Shown here one piece after another: positions 7,356 to 15,530 of a DNA stretch of 34,016 nt (position 1 is its first letter; each line of letters opens with the position of its first letter). Below the pieces are notes generated by a model. The model made no database searches and was not told where the DNA came from. It saw nothing but the letters and a program-made list of their open reading frames with translations. A program made the position numbers and the translations under genes. This DNA is from Oscillospiraceae bacterium (lineage in GTDB: Bacteria > Bacillota > Clostridia > Oscillospirales > Acutalibacteraceae): the NCBI GenBank assembly GCA_019422905.1, contig JAHZCM010000007.1:1-34016 (forward strand), written 5' to 3'.

Positions 7356-8621
7356 ATGGACAGTCACAGTACAGGGTTAATCATCACGCTCATTATCCTG
7401 GTCATTTTATCGGCGTACTTTTCCGCCACGGAGACGGCGTTCTCCTCCCTGAACCGGATACGGCTCAAGAATCTGGCGGAAAACGGAAACCGGCGCGCAA
7501 AGCTCGCGTATCGGCTCGCCGAAAACTATGACGAACTGATCTCATCCGTACTTGTCGGCAACAATATCGTCAACATTGGGGCCTCGTCTCTGGCCACCGT
7601 GCTGTTTATCTCCCTGTTTGGCGATAACGGCCCGACGATTTCCACGGTTGCCATGACCATCATCATCCTCATTTTCGGCGAAGTGACGCCGAAAAGCATC
7701 GCGAAAGAATCGCCGGAGGCCTTTGCCATGTTCTCCGCGCCGATCATCAACGTGCTCAACTACGTTTTCAAGCCCGTCAATATCTTTTTGATCGGCATCA
7801 AAAAGCTGGTGGGCAGGTTCCTGAAGGTTTCCTCCGACCGGACGATTTCGGAGAGCGAGCTTCTCACTATTGTGGAGGAGGCGGAGCATGAGGGCGGCAT
7901 CAACGAGAATGAGAGCGAGCTGATCCACAACGTCATTGAATTTGACGACCTCGAGGCGATCGATATTTTTACGCCCCGCGTCGATGTGGAAGCCGTAGCG
8001 GCCGACAGCGACATCGAAGAGATTGCGCAGCTGTTCATTGAGACGGGCTTCTCCCGCCTGCCTGTCTATGAGGAAACCATCGACAGCATCATCGGCATTA
8101 TCAACGAAAAGGATTTCCATAATTACGTGATTCGCGGCGGCGCGCCGCTCGAAAGCATCATCAAGCCCGTCGAGTTCATTCCGCCGTCCATGAAGATCTC
8201 CACGCTCTTAAAGCTCCTGCAGCAGAACAAATCCCATCTTGCGGTTATCGTCGATGAATTCGGCGGCACCGAGGGCATTGTAACGCTTGAGGACATCATC
8301 GAAGAGCTGGTCGGCGAGATCTGGGACGAACATGACGAGATCGTCGAATCCTTTAAAAAGATCGGCGAGAACGTTTACCTCGTCGATTGCTCCACCGATC
8401 TGGACAAGATGTTCGCCTTTTTCGACATTGACGCCGAGGCGGACGCCTCCACGATCAACGGCTGGGTAATCGAGCAGCTCGACCGCATTCCGGAGAAGGG
8501 CGACAGCTTTGATTTTGAAAACCTACACGTCTCCGTGGAGGAAACGGAATACCAGCGTGCCACGCGCGTATGCATAACCGTCACGCCGAAAGCAGAAAAT
8601 AAGGAAGCGGAAGAAAATTGA
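7356..8621 (+). CDS. CNNM-domain/CBS-pair membrane protein (hemolysin C/CorC family)
   Basis: This 421-residue protein belongs to the family variously named TlyC, CorC or YhdP, linked to Mg2+ or other cation efflux. Domain order: N-terminal CNNM (DUF21) membrane domain (about 1-190; AYFSATETAFSSLN and GEVTPKSIAKESPE are family hallmarks), a CBS pair (about 205-335; TPRVDVEAV through VIVDEFGGTEGIVTLEDIIEELVGEI), and a C-terminal CorC/HlyC transporter-associated domain (about 345-420). Start is ATG 7356 after AGGAAAGAAAGG, with a rather long spacer. It is co-oriented with the YczE-like gene 18 bp downstream, so the two are probably one operon. The cation is not deducible. Confidence 0.93.
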   Translation: MDSHSTGLIITLIILVILSAYFSATETAFSSLNRIRLKNLAENGNRRAKLAYRLAENYDELISSVLVGNNIVNIGASSLATVLFISLFGDNGPTISTVAMTIIILIFGEVTPKSIAKESPEAFAMFSAPIINVLNYVFKPVNIFLIGIKKLVGRFLKVSSDRTISESELLTIVEEAEHEGGINENESELIHNVIEFDDLEAIDIFTPRVDVEAVAADSDIEEIAQLFIETGFSRLPVYEETIDSIIGIINEKDFHNYVIRGGAPLESIIKPVEFIPPSMKISTLLKLLQQNKSHLAVIVDEFGGTEGIVTLEDIIEELVGEIWDEHDEIVESFKKIGENVYLVDCSTDLDKMFAFFDIDAEADASTINGWVIEQLDRIPEKGDSFDFENLHVSVEETEYQRATRVCITVTPKAENKEAEEN

Positions 8622-8639
8622 CGGAGGCGGAACCCGTAT

Positions 8640-9272
8640 ATGGAAATGGTAAAAGGAAAAGGGCGCAGGATCGCTGTGCTCTGCTTCGGTATCCTGATCA
8701 TGGGCCTTGGCGTAGCGCTGTTCAAAATCTCTCTGATGGGCAACGACCCCAGCAGCGCGATGGCCATGGCGATTGCAGACCGGCTCGGCGTAGATTTCGC
8801 GGTCGTGCTTTTGGTCGTTCAGCTTATTTTCTTTTTGATCCAGCTTTTATTCGGGCGCCGATATATCGGCATCGGCACCTTTATCAACTGGTTTTTTGTC
8901 GGCACACTCGCTTCGCTCTACGGGCGGGGAATCGCTTTGTTTTGGGATGGCCCCACCGGGCTGCTGCCGCAGCTTTTCACCATGCTTGCGGGCGTGCTCG
9001 TTCTGAGCCTTTCCGCCTCCCTGTACCAGACTGCGGATCTCGGCATTGCGCCGTACGACTGCATGTCCATCCTGATGGACGACCATCTGCCGCTGCCTTA
9101 TTTCTGGTGCCGGATCATCACGGATGCGGCCTGTGCCGCCATCGCTTTTCTGTTCGGCGGTATCGTGGGTCTCGGTACGCTGGTTTGTGCGGTCGGTCTC
9201 GGCCCGTTTATCCACTTCTTTAACCGCCATGTTTCCGAAAAGCTCTGCGGCAAAGCGGAGTCAATACGATAG
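8640..9272 (+). CDS. YczE/YyaS-type integral membrane protein
   Basis: A 210-residue hydrophobic protein with about five membrane helices. It resembles the YczE/YyaS/YitT group, judged from MGLGVALFKISLMGNDPSSAMAM near the N terminus and the repeat-like ADLGIAPYDCMSILMDD in the second half. The function of this group is not established; it is only known as a conserved multi-pass membrane family. The start ATG at 8640 has GGAGGCGG nine bases upstream; ATG 8646 is an alternative. It follows the CNNM gene in the same operon and is followed by a strong hairpin. Confidence 0.8.
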   Translation: MEMVKGKGRRIAVLCFGILIMGLGVALFKISLMGNDPSSAMAMAIADRLGVDFAVVLLVVQLIFFLIQLLFGRRYIGIGTFINWFFVGTLASLYGRGIALFWDGPTGLLPQLFTMLAGVLVLSLSASLYQTADLGIAPYDCMSILMDDHLPLPYFWCRIITDAACAAIAFLFGGIVGLGTLVCAVGLGPFIHFFNRHVSEKLCGKAESIR

Positions 9273-9286
9273 CTCTCTGTAAGCGA

Positions 9287-9317
9287 GCGCCGCACCGGAA
9301 AAACCGGTGCGGCGCTT
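9287..9317. terminator. Hairpin terminator between convergent genes
   Basis: AGCGCCGCACCGG (9287-9299) pairs perfectly with CCGGTGCGGCGCT (9305-9317) around an A5 loop, between the YczE-like gene and the carboxylesterase gene. T-richness is modest on both sides, so it is a strong stem with a weak U-tract. Confidence 0.75.
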
Positions 9318-9336
9318 CTGTATGCCTGTTTTCTTC

Positions 9337-10824
9337 TCATTGCGGCCGGTGCTTTTCAATAAACGAGATGCGCGCGGGGCGGCGGGTGCGCTCGCTCTTC
9401 ACGTCATTCGCGGAGAAATGCATATACTCGCCGTCTCCGGCGGGCCGCCATTCCGGCAGCCCGGGGCCGTTCGGATCGCCCCGGCGAACAAAATTCACCC
9501 AGTAGCGCCCCATCTGCGCCGAAAGCGCATATTGCGGGCGCTCCTTCTTGACCTCCATTGGCGTGCCCTCTACGGTGCTGCCGCCCAGCACGTCGAGCGT
9601 ACCGAACACATAAAACAGCTCCGAAGAATGCGTCGCGCCGATAAACGTGCCGTTCGTCAGCAGAATCGGCTCGGTAAAGTAGTATTGGTACACCGGGCAG
9701 GGATGGACGCGGCCCAGCATCTGCAGCACATGGCGGATATTGACAAATGCAAAATCCCGCTGCATATCGAGCGCGGCACGGCGGAAGTTCTCCTCCGTAA
9801 AGTTGTACAGCGCACAGAACTCGTCGTAATCCGCCCCGAAATACCGCTTCGCATCCGCAGCGAACGCCTCAAAGCTGTCGCCATTGACCGGTGCGAAAAG
9901 CCCCTCGTCCGCATTGGAGCCGATCAGAACCGGCACCTGCCCGATCCGCCCGGCGCAGATCGCCTCGTAGGGATCCTCCCGCAGCACATAGCCGTCCACC
10001 ACGGGGCGGAAAGCCAGCTCGCCCGGCACCGGCTTTGTGGCCGCCAGAATTTCCCCGGCGGGCAGCGCGCGCATTTCCTCTATGGATGCGCAGCCCAGCT
10101 TCTCCTGCACCGCCACGCCCTGCGCCTGTGCCTCCGCGAGCGTCCTGGTTTCCGGCCGCGGACCGCCGCTCTGCAGAATCGCGGCGCTGTACAGGCCGTT
10201 TGTCAGCGGTGAAGCCAGCAGCGCGGCAATGCTCATCGCGCCCGCCGACTGACCGTTGATCGTAATGCGGTTCGGGTCTCCGCCAAACGCGCGGATATTC
10301 CGCTTCACCCACCTGAGCGCGGCGATCTGATCCAAAAGGCCGAAATTACCGCCGGAGCCGTTCGGGTCCTCCGCCGTCAGCGCAGGATGCGCAAGGAAGC
10401 CCAGCGCGCCGAGCCGGTAATTGATCGTGACCAAAATCTCTCCCTGCTCCACGAGTGAAAGCCCCTGATACAGCGGCTCGTCGCCGAGGCCGCCCTGAAA
10501 GCCGCCGCCATGAACCCAGAAATGCACGGGGAGATCCTCCCCAGCCGTCTGCGCAGGCGTCCAGATATTGAGGTACAGGCAGTCCTCGCTCTGGGGATGG
10601 TGCAGAAAAGCGTCCATGCCCACAAAGCCGCCGTTTTGAATGCACATATCCCCAAACTCCGTGCAGGCGCGCACACCCTCCCACACCGGAGCGGGCTGCG
10701 GCGCGCGCCAGCGCAGCACGCCGACCGGCGGCGCTGCATACGGAATCCCGCGAAACACGGTGATGCCGTTTTCCTCCACACCGGAAACCGCACCGGTCGC
10801 CGTTTTTACAATACCGATTGCCAT
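9337..10824 (-). CDS. Type-B carboxylesterase (alpha/beta hydrolase)
   Basis: A 495-residue serine esterase of the carboxylesterase/cholinesterase family (para-nitrobenzyl esterase-like). It shows FRGIPYAAPPVGVLRW near the N terminus, EDCLYLNIWTP (80-90), the oxyanion HGGG (105-108), and the nucleophile elbow GQSAG (191-195, Ser193). The acidic residue is in SNADEGLF and the catalytic histidine in GATHSSELFYVFG. No signal peptide follows the chosen start, so it is probably cytoplasmic. ATG at 10822-10824 has AAGGAGTGG upstream; a longer frame to 10962 lacks conserved sequence. TATAAT at 10856-10861 is a likely -10 without a convincing -35. Natural substrate unknown. Confidence 0.93.
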   Translation of the reverse strand: MAIGIVKTATGAVSGVEENGITVFRGIPYAAPPVGVLRWRAPQPAPVWEGVRACTEFGDMCIQNGGFVGMDAFLHHPQSEDCLYLNIWTPAQTAGEDLPVHFWVHGGGFQGGLGDEPLYQGLSLVEQGEILVTINYRLGALGFLAHPALTAEDPNGSGGNFGLLDQIAALRWVKRNIRAFGGDPNRITINGQSAGAMSIAALLASPLTNGLYSAAILQSGGPRPETRTLAEAQAQGVAVQEKLGCASIEEMRALPAGEILAATKPVPGELAFRPVVDGYVLREDPYEAICAGRIGQVPVLIGSNADEGLFAPVNGDSFEAFAADAKRYFGADYDEFCALYNFTEENFRRAALDMQRDFAFVNIRHVLQMLGRVHPCPVYQYYFTEPILLTNGTFIGATHSSELFYVFGTLDVLGGSTVEGTPMEVKKERPQYALSAQMGRYWVNFVRRGDPNGPGLPEWRPAGDGEYMHFSANDVKSERTRRPARISFIEKHRPQ

Positions 10825-10949
10825 AATACAACCACTCCTTCTTTTCTTTACTTTTATTATAAGCCCTAAAGTGAAAAGAAGCCAGAGAAAAAATCTGTAA
10901 TTGTAAGGATTTTTGCATTTTGTTTGCAGGAAATATGTAATACTTTTCC

Positions 10950-10978
10950 TCGACATCCCCACAGACCGGTCTTATACT
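10950..10978 (+). promoter_or_regulatory. Promoter of the ATP-grasp gene with a palindrome in the spacer
   Basis: TCGACA (10950-10955) and TATACT (10973-10978) are 17 bp apart. The 10-bp palindrome AGACCGGTCT (10963-10972) abuts the -10, and AGACCGG recurs at about 10986, suggesting an operator. The gene start is about 78 bp downstream. Confidence 0.6.
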
Positions 10979-11055
10979 GTATTTAAAGACCGGATTTTGG
11001 CAATTCCTATCGTTTTCCGTCCATATCCGGCAAAACATCTGTGAGGTTTATGAAT

Positions 11056-12087
11056 ATGCTTAAGTTCAGGCTGCTTTTTCGCCGCATCCGGAGATTCGAT
11101 TTTCGCCGTATGCTCGTTTATGTGCGCGATGTGAAAAAAGAAACGCGCGCGCCCGGTATTTTTATTTTGATGGATATGCTGCTCTGCATCCTGCTCTACA
11201 ACGTCGGCTTTTTTGACTACTACATTTTCGGTTTCATCCATATCCGCCGCCACCGGGACCGGAAAACCTTCTTCACGATGCGGGATAACTGGCAGCTTTC
11301 CCGGCTTGTCAACACGCCCGAGGACAGCCGCATTTTCGAGGACAAAATTTTATTCTGCGAGAATTTCGCACCGTTTCTCGGACGCGAAGTCCTCGACCTG
11401 CGCGGGGCGGATACCAAAACGCTCGCCGCCTTTCTGCATCGCCATCCGGTTATTTTTCTCAAAGCACCGTGCAGCTTCGGCGGCCTCGCGGTGGAGCGCT
11501 TTGACAGCGGCGGAGCCGAGCCGTACAGCACTGCCCAAATTCAAGCTCTGTACGAGGACTGGATGGCCCGGGGGCTGTTTCTTTTGGAGGAATCTCTCGC
11601 GCAGCACGACGCGCTGCGCAGGCTGTATCCGGACTCGCTCAACACGATCCGCGTCGTCACGCTGACGGACAGCGGCGGCGTGCCGCATATCCTCTACAGC
11701 TACCTGCGCACCGGGCGCGGCGGCGCCTTTGTGGACAACACCACAAGCGGCGGGCTCTCCGCGCTGATCTGCCCGGACGGCGTCATCCGCAAGCCGGCGC
11801 TCTCCGATAAAACCGGCGAATACTTTGACATACACCCGGATACGGGGTGCAGCTTCATCGGTTTCCGCGTACCCTGCTACGACGCCGCGCTGGAGCTGTG
11901 CCGAAAAGCCGCAACGCTGCGGCCCGGTATGCGCTATGTCGGCTGGGACGTCGGCGTCACGCCGGACGGCCCCGTGCTCGTGGAGGGCAACAATCTTCCC
12001 GCCTACGACGGGCAGATCTACCGCCAGCAGGAGCACCCCGGCACCGGCTTAAAGCCGCTGATCCGCTCCATTGTACCGGAGTTTTGA
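11056..12087 (+). CDS. Sugar-transfer-associated ATP-grasp protein
   Basis: About 343 residues, resembling the ATP-grasp family found with sugar-transfer and polysaccharide genes. ATP-grasp enzymes form carboxylate-amine or -thiol bonds at ATP cost. Visible features are a basic N terminus with a hydrophobic stretch (about 35-50), FLKAPCSFGG, the LFLLEES adenine-binding type segment, LNTIRVVTLTD, the DNTTSGGL loop and DVGVTPDGPVLVEGNN, with Asp, Glu and Asn as likely Mg-ATP ligands. ATG 11056 is preferred because GAGG lies nine bases upstream; GTG 11041 and ATG 11050 are in frame. It is a lone gene with its own promoter and terminator, without obvious glycan genes beside it, so its substrate is unknown. 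Confidence 0.82.
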   Translation: MLKFRLLFRRIRRFDFRRMLVYVRDVKKETRAPGIFILMDMLLCILLYNVGFFDYYIFGFIHIRRHRDRKTFFTMRDNWQLSRLVNTPEDSRIFEDKILFCENFAPFLGREVLDLRGADTKTLAAFLHRHPVIFLKAPCSFGGLAVERFDSGGAEPYSTAQIQALYEDWMARGLFLLEESLAQHDALRRLYPDSLNTIRVVTLTDSGGVPHILYSYLRTGRGGAFVDNTTSGGLSALICPDGVIRKPALSDKTGEYFDIHPDTGCSFIGFRVPCYDAALELCRKAATLRPGMRYVGWDVGVTPDGPVLVEGNNLPAYDGQIYRQQEHPGTGLKPLIRSIVPEF

Positions 12088-12092
12088 AAAAT

Positions 12093-12130
12093 ACACGTCC
12101 CGAACCGGAAGCTCCCGGTTCGGGACGTGT
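12093..12130. terminator. Bidirectional terminator
   Basis: A perfect 16-bp stem (12093-12108 with 12115-12130; arm ACACGTCCCGAACCGG) with a 6-base loop lies between two convergent genes. On the minus strand TATTTTTC follows, on the plus strand a weak T-rich stretch. Confidence 0.88.
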
Positions 12131-12144
12131 GGCTGTTCTTTGCC

Positions 12145-13089
12145 TTATTCGTTTGCCCATTCCTCCAAGCCGGCGGCAATCAGGCGCATGCCGTTCAGGT
12201 ACGTCGTATCCCCGCCCTGTTCGTACTTGTCAAAATCCACGCAGAAGCACGAAAACGCGGCAACCTTTCCGGTGCGCATCACGGCCCGGATATTTTCCAT
12301 CACGGTCTCAGCGTCATGTCCGCCCGGCTCGTAGCAGAAATACGCGGGAATACAGTCAAATTTCAAAATATCCACATCGACCATCAGATAAATGGCGTCC
12401 ACGCGCCCGGAAAGCGCCTTCACGCGCGCCCGCCAGAACGCGGAATCCGCAAACTGCTCCGGCGTCACGCGGAGAATTCCCGCGCGTTCCAGATTTCCGA
12501 ACTCCTCCGTATCGCTGCAATGGCCGTCGCCCAGAAGGATTTCCTCCCCCGCACAGGGGCGCAGCATCCGGCAGTATTCCCTGCCCCAGTCCTGCATCGT
12601 CTGCCCCGCAATCGTGGACATCGGAACGGCAACGAACCGCAGGTCCGAGCGGTCGCTTTCCTCCACGATGACGTTGTCGCAGTGTGCGTCGATCCAGACT
12701 ACGCCGACCTTTTTCTCCGGCCCAAGCGCCTGCTGCAGGCCGCCGAGCACTGCCGGCGCAAAGGCGCAGTATCCGGAGGAAACCAAAATCTTTTTGTTCT
12801 CCAAAGCCGCTTTGCGGCACGCTTCGGCAAAGTGCAGGGGGATCGCCTGATACGGTTCTAAATCCGGGTACATCTCCCCTGTGATTTCCTCCACCGTATA
12901 CGGCAGCCCGGTCTTTCCGTATACGCCGCACAGACGGTAATCGTCCACGGAGCGCCGCGCGCCGGAAAACGGCTTTCGCTCCGACACAACCCGGCTCAGA
13001 TCTTTCGGGTCCACATGCCACGCCGCATACACATACGGATATTCGAGCACGGCCAGCCCGGCCGCCCGTTTGTTTTCCTTTTCCTTCAT
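12145..13089 (-). CDS. Divergent arginase/ureohydrolase-family protein
   Basis: A 314-residue protein of the arginase/agmatinase fold, normally a two-manganese enzyme releasing urea from guanidino compounds. Metal-binding blocks are recognisable: VVWIDAHCDN (DAHxD at 124-128) and YLMVDVDIL (Asp218, Asp220), with a PGGHD segment near 235. The block that is usually GGDH in arginases reads SSGYC (104-108), so the usual first histidine ligand appears replaced by Cys and the preceding Asp by Tyr. Substrate specificity therefore cannot be predicted. ATG 13089 is chosen as AGGAG lies nine bases upstream; ATG 13095 is also possible. It lies 125 bp after tadA in the same direction and ends at a strong terminator. 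Confidence 0.82.
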   Translation of the reverse strand: MKEKENKRAAGLAVLEYPYVYAAWHVDPKDLSRVVSERKPFSGARRSVDDYRLCGVYGKTGLPYTVEEITGEMYPDLEPYQAIPLHFAEACRKAALENKKILVSSGYCAFAPAVLGGLQQALGPEKKVGVVWIDAHCDNVIVEESDRSDLRFVAVPMSTIAGQTMQDWGREYCRMLRPCAGEEILLGDGHCSDTEEFGNLERAGILRVTPEQFADSAFWRARVKALSGRVDAIYLMVDVDILKFDCIPAYFCYEPGGHDAETVMENIRAVMRTGKVAAFSCFCVDFDKYEQGGDTTYLNGMRLIAAGLEEWANE

Positions 13090-13214
13090 TCTCATCGGCT
13101 CCTTTCCCTAAAGGCGTCATGCACCCGCAAGGGCCAGCTCCGGCCATGCAGAGGCGGCGCCATACCCGCGCCATCCGCCAAAACCGCATTTTACAGCGGG
13201 CTTGGAGCGTATCT

Positions 13215-13679
13215 TCATTTTCTTTTGTCCGCGAAGAAACGGCGCAGCAGCGCGCCGCATTCCTCCGCCAGCAAGCCCTTGTACAGAGCCGGCTTAAACA
13301 CCCTGGGCAGACTGATCACCGAAACCGCCGTGCCGCAGGCGCCCATGGCCTCGTCCTCCGCACCGTAAACAATCCGCTCCACGCGCGCGTTGACCGCCGC
13401 GCCGGCGCACATCGGGCACGGCTCCAGCGTCACATACAGCGTACAGCCGTCGAGCCGCCATGTTCCCAGCGCCGCACCGGCCTGCGCCATCGCCTCGATT
13501 TCCGCATGCCCGAGCAGGCTTTGCTCCGCCTCCCGGCGGTTCCGCCCCTGCCCGATGACCATGCCGTCCTTCACAACGACCGCGCCGACCGGCACCTCAC
13601 CGGCCTGAAACGCCTCTTCCGCCAGCGCCAGCGCTATCTCCATAAAGCGGCGGTCCGGCAAAAATTCCCGTGTGGCCAC
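13215..13679 (-). CDS. tadA: tRNA-specific adenosine deaminase
   Basis: TadA converts adenosine 34 of tRNA-Arg(ACG) to inosine so that it can read several codons. The zinc deaminase motifs are clear: HAE (58-60) and PCPMC (87-91), with GEVPVGAVVV before them. The stop codon lies at 13215. The start is uncertain: no ATG precedes the conserved FMEIAL; GTG at 13677-13679 gives a 154-residue protein of normal length and starts four bases after the CPBP stop, implying translational coupling. The next ATG (13643) would cut into the conserved first helix. It is the last gene of the htpG cluster. Confidence 0.92.
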   Translation of the reverse strand: MATREFLPDRRFMEIALALAEEAFQAGEVPVGAVVVKDGMVIGQGRNRREAEQSLLGHAEIEAMAQAGAALGTWRLDGCTLYVTLEPCPMCAGAAVNARVERIVYGAEDEAMGACGTAVSVISLPRVFKPALYKGLLAEECGALLRRFFADKRK

Positions 13680-13683
13680 CCCG

Positions 13684-14763
13684 CTACACCACAAACAGCG
13701 ACAACGCGGTCATCGCGGCAAAGCACACGAAATACGCGATAAAGCCGGGCGTTCCGATAATCTGCAGCGCCTTATACCGCACCGCATTGCCGCGCCGCAT
13801 CGGACCGTGAAAAACCGGATGGCCGGTACAGTGGCGGATAATCAAAACGATCAGCGCCGCAATGCCCAAACCGATGACGGCGAAAAATGAAATATCGTTC
13901 ACCGCTTCGGCAGCGGAAGCGCCGAACAGATAGCCGACCGCAATCGGCAGCGTGGCGACGAGGTTGTTCAGAAAATGCACAAAAATATTGATCCAGATAT
14001 TCTCCGTGCGCACATAGAGCAGAGCCATCACAAAGCCGCCGATCAGCACCACCGGCAGCGCCTGAAAGCTGTAATGCGCCATGGCAAAGATCACGGCGGA
14101 GAAAATCACCGCCGGCCAGTCCCCCCAGCGGCGCATCACCGCCACCGTGACGCCGCGAAAGGCGAATTCCTCCGTAACCGGCGCGACCAGCACAACCGAA
14201 AGCAGCATCGTAAGCAGATCCGATACGGAGCCTACCGTAAAGCTCTCCGTATTCACCGCTCCGTTCAGCCCCGCTTCTTCCAGCAGCGCAGAAATCAGGT
14301 TTGCCGGGATATTCATAATCATGCAGATAAAGAGGCCCGCAAATACGAGGAGCACGCCGTTCAGCGCGCCTGTCCTTCTCACGAGAACTGTGTCCGCGAG
14401 CCGCCGCTTGCCAAGCAGCAGAAACAGGGAAAACGGCAGGACAATCGAGGCGAAAGAGAGGATTGCCGAAAGCAGGTAATACGCCGTGGCCGGCAGGCCG
14501 CCGATGCTTCCCGGCGCCGGATTCAGCAGGTTCACGCCGCAGAGCATCAGCACGACCGCCGCAAGGTTCGTAAGCAGAAGCTGTAAAGGCAGAGACGCCA
14601 GCACCGCAAACGAAAGCCGGGAGGAAGCCCTGCGCAGCTCCTTTCGCTCGAGCTTCTGCGGATCCGCCCATGCGGGAGCCGGATAGCCGCCCGTACCGTA
14701 AGACGGCTGCGCATAAGCGTAAGGCGGCGAATATATGCCGCGCTGCCCGGGATTCTGATTCAT
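13684..14763 (-). CDS. CPBP-family intramembrane glutamic endopeptidase
   Basis: A 359-residue multi-pass membrane protein. The first about 45 residues are Pro/Tyr/Gly-rich and likely cytosolic, followed by about eight hydrophobic helices. The CPBP (Abi, Rce1-like) protease motifs are present: EEFAFRG (198-204), a histidine after F..A (His230) and HFLNN (253-257). Members act as CAAX-type proteases, bacteriocin self-immunity proteins or membrane-signal proteases; the target here is not known. Its ATG overlaps the stop of the preceding gene in ATGA, so the two are translationally coupled. Confidence 0.9.
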   Translation of the reverse strand: MNQNPGQRGIYSPPYAYAQPSYGTGGYPAPAWADPQKLERKELRRASSRLSFAVLASLPLQLLLTNLAAVVLMLCGVNLLNPAPGSIGGLPATAYYLLSAILSFASIVLPFSLFLLLGKRRLADTVLVRRTGALNGVLLVFAGLFICMIMNIPANLISALLEEAGLNGAVNTESFTVGSVSDLLTMLLSVVLVAPVTEEFAFRGVTVAVMRRWGDWPAVIFSAVIFAMAHYSFQALPVVLIGGFVMALLYVRTENIWINIFVHFLNNLVATLPIAVGYLFGASAAEAVNDISFFAVIGLGIAALIVLIIRHCTGHPVFHGPMRRGNAVRYKALQIIGTPGFIAYFVCFAAMTALSLFVV

Positions 14764-15503
14764 AAGTATTTCTCCTCCTTTTCTGCCGGCTTTGGCTTTT
14801 TCCGCCCGATGCGGATCATCAGCTTTTCAACCCAGCCTTTTTTATACTTGAGAGAGATATAACCGACCATGCTCATCCCCAGCGCGCCGACCGCGTCCAC
14901 AATGATATCCTTCATGGTGTCCCACAGCGCGGCCTGCCCGACAAGCGGCGTACCGTCGTCCAGCGCGAATTTCTGCATATTCGTACCGAATACCGCATCC
15001 ATCGTGAATTCGTAGATTTCCCAGATACCGCCCAGCGCCAGCGCAAAGCAGAAAGCAAACACGGCGATAAAGAGCGGCGAAAGATTCAGTGGGATGCGCT
15101 CGGTATTGTTGAAAATCGCGATCATCGAAAAGCCGAGCGCGCCGAGCATCGCGCCGCTGAAGGTATGCAGAATCGTATCCCAGTGCGGCACGGTATAGTA
15201 AAAGCTCCGCACCTCGCCCAGAAAGATCGCACAGTAAAGAAAGCCGATATAAAGCAGGAACATAACGCGGGGAATCTCCACATCCCACCGGCGCATCAGC
15301 CGCATCGGCACAAGGATCGCCGCGATGCCCAAAAGGCATTGCAGGAGCATCAGCACATAATCTTCCCGGCTTCTGCCCACGCCGTCCGCGGCGCCTCCTT
15401 CAATAATCCGCCAGACCAGCCACCCCAGAGGCGCCGCAAAGCTGATCAGTACGGAGATCACAAAAATTTTTCCCCAGTTCCGTTCCCTTTTCCCGCGCTT
15501 CAT
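14760..15503 (-). CDS. YjdF/DUF2238-like integral membrane protein
   Basis: A 247-residue membrane protein with about five or six helices. It has the pattern HWDTILHTFSG (107-117) and GGIWEIYEFTMD (159-170), with acidic and histidine residues in membrane helices, which recalls the YjdF/DUF2238 group of unknown function. Its C terminus is basic and Lys-rich (KKPKPAEKEEKYL). It lies 27 bp after htpG and overlaps the CPBP gene by four bases, so it is a member of the same operon. No biochemical role can be assigned. Confidence 0.8.
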   Translation of the reverse strand: MKRGKRERNWGKIFVISVLISFAAPLGWLVWRIIEGGAADGVGRSREDYVLMLLQCLLGIAAILVPMRLMRRWDVEIPRVMFLLYIGFLYCAIFLGEVRSFYYTVPHWDTILHTFSGAMLGALGFSMIAIFNNTERIPLNLSPLFIAVFAFCFALALGGIWEIYEFTMDAVFGTNMQKFALDDGTPLVGQAALWDTMKDIIVDAVGALGMSMVGYISLKYKKGWVEKLMIRIGRKKPKPAEKEEKYL

Positions 15504-15530
15504 TCCAACACCTTTCCTCAGTATCCGGTA

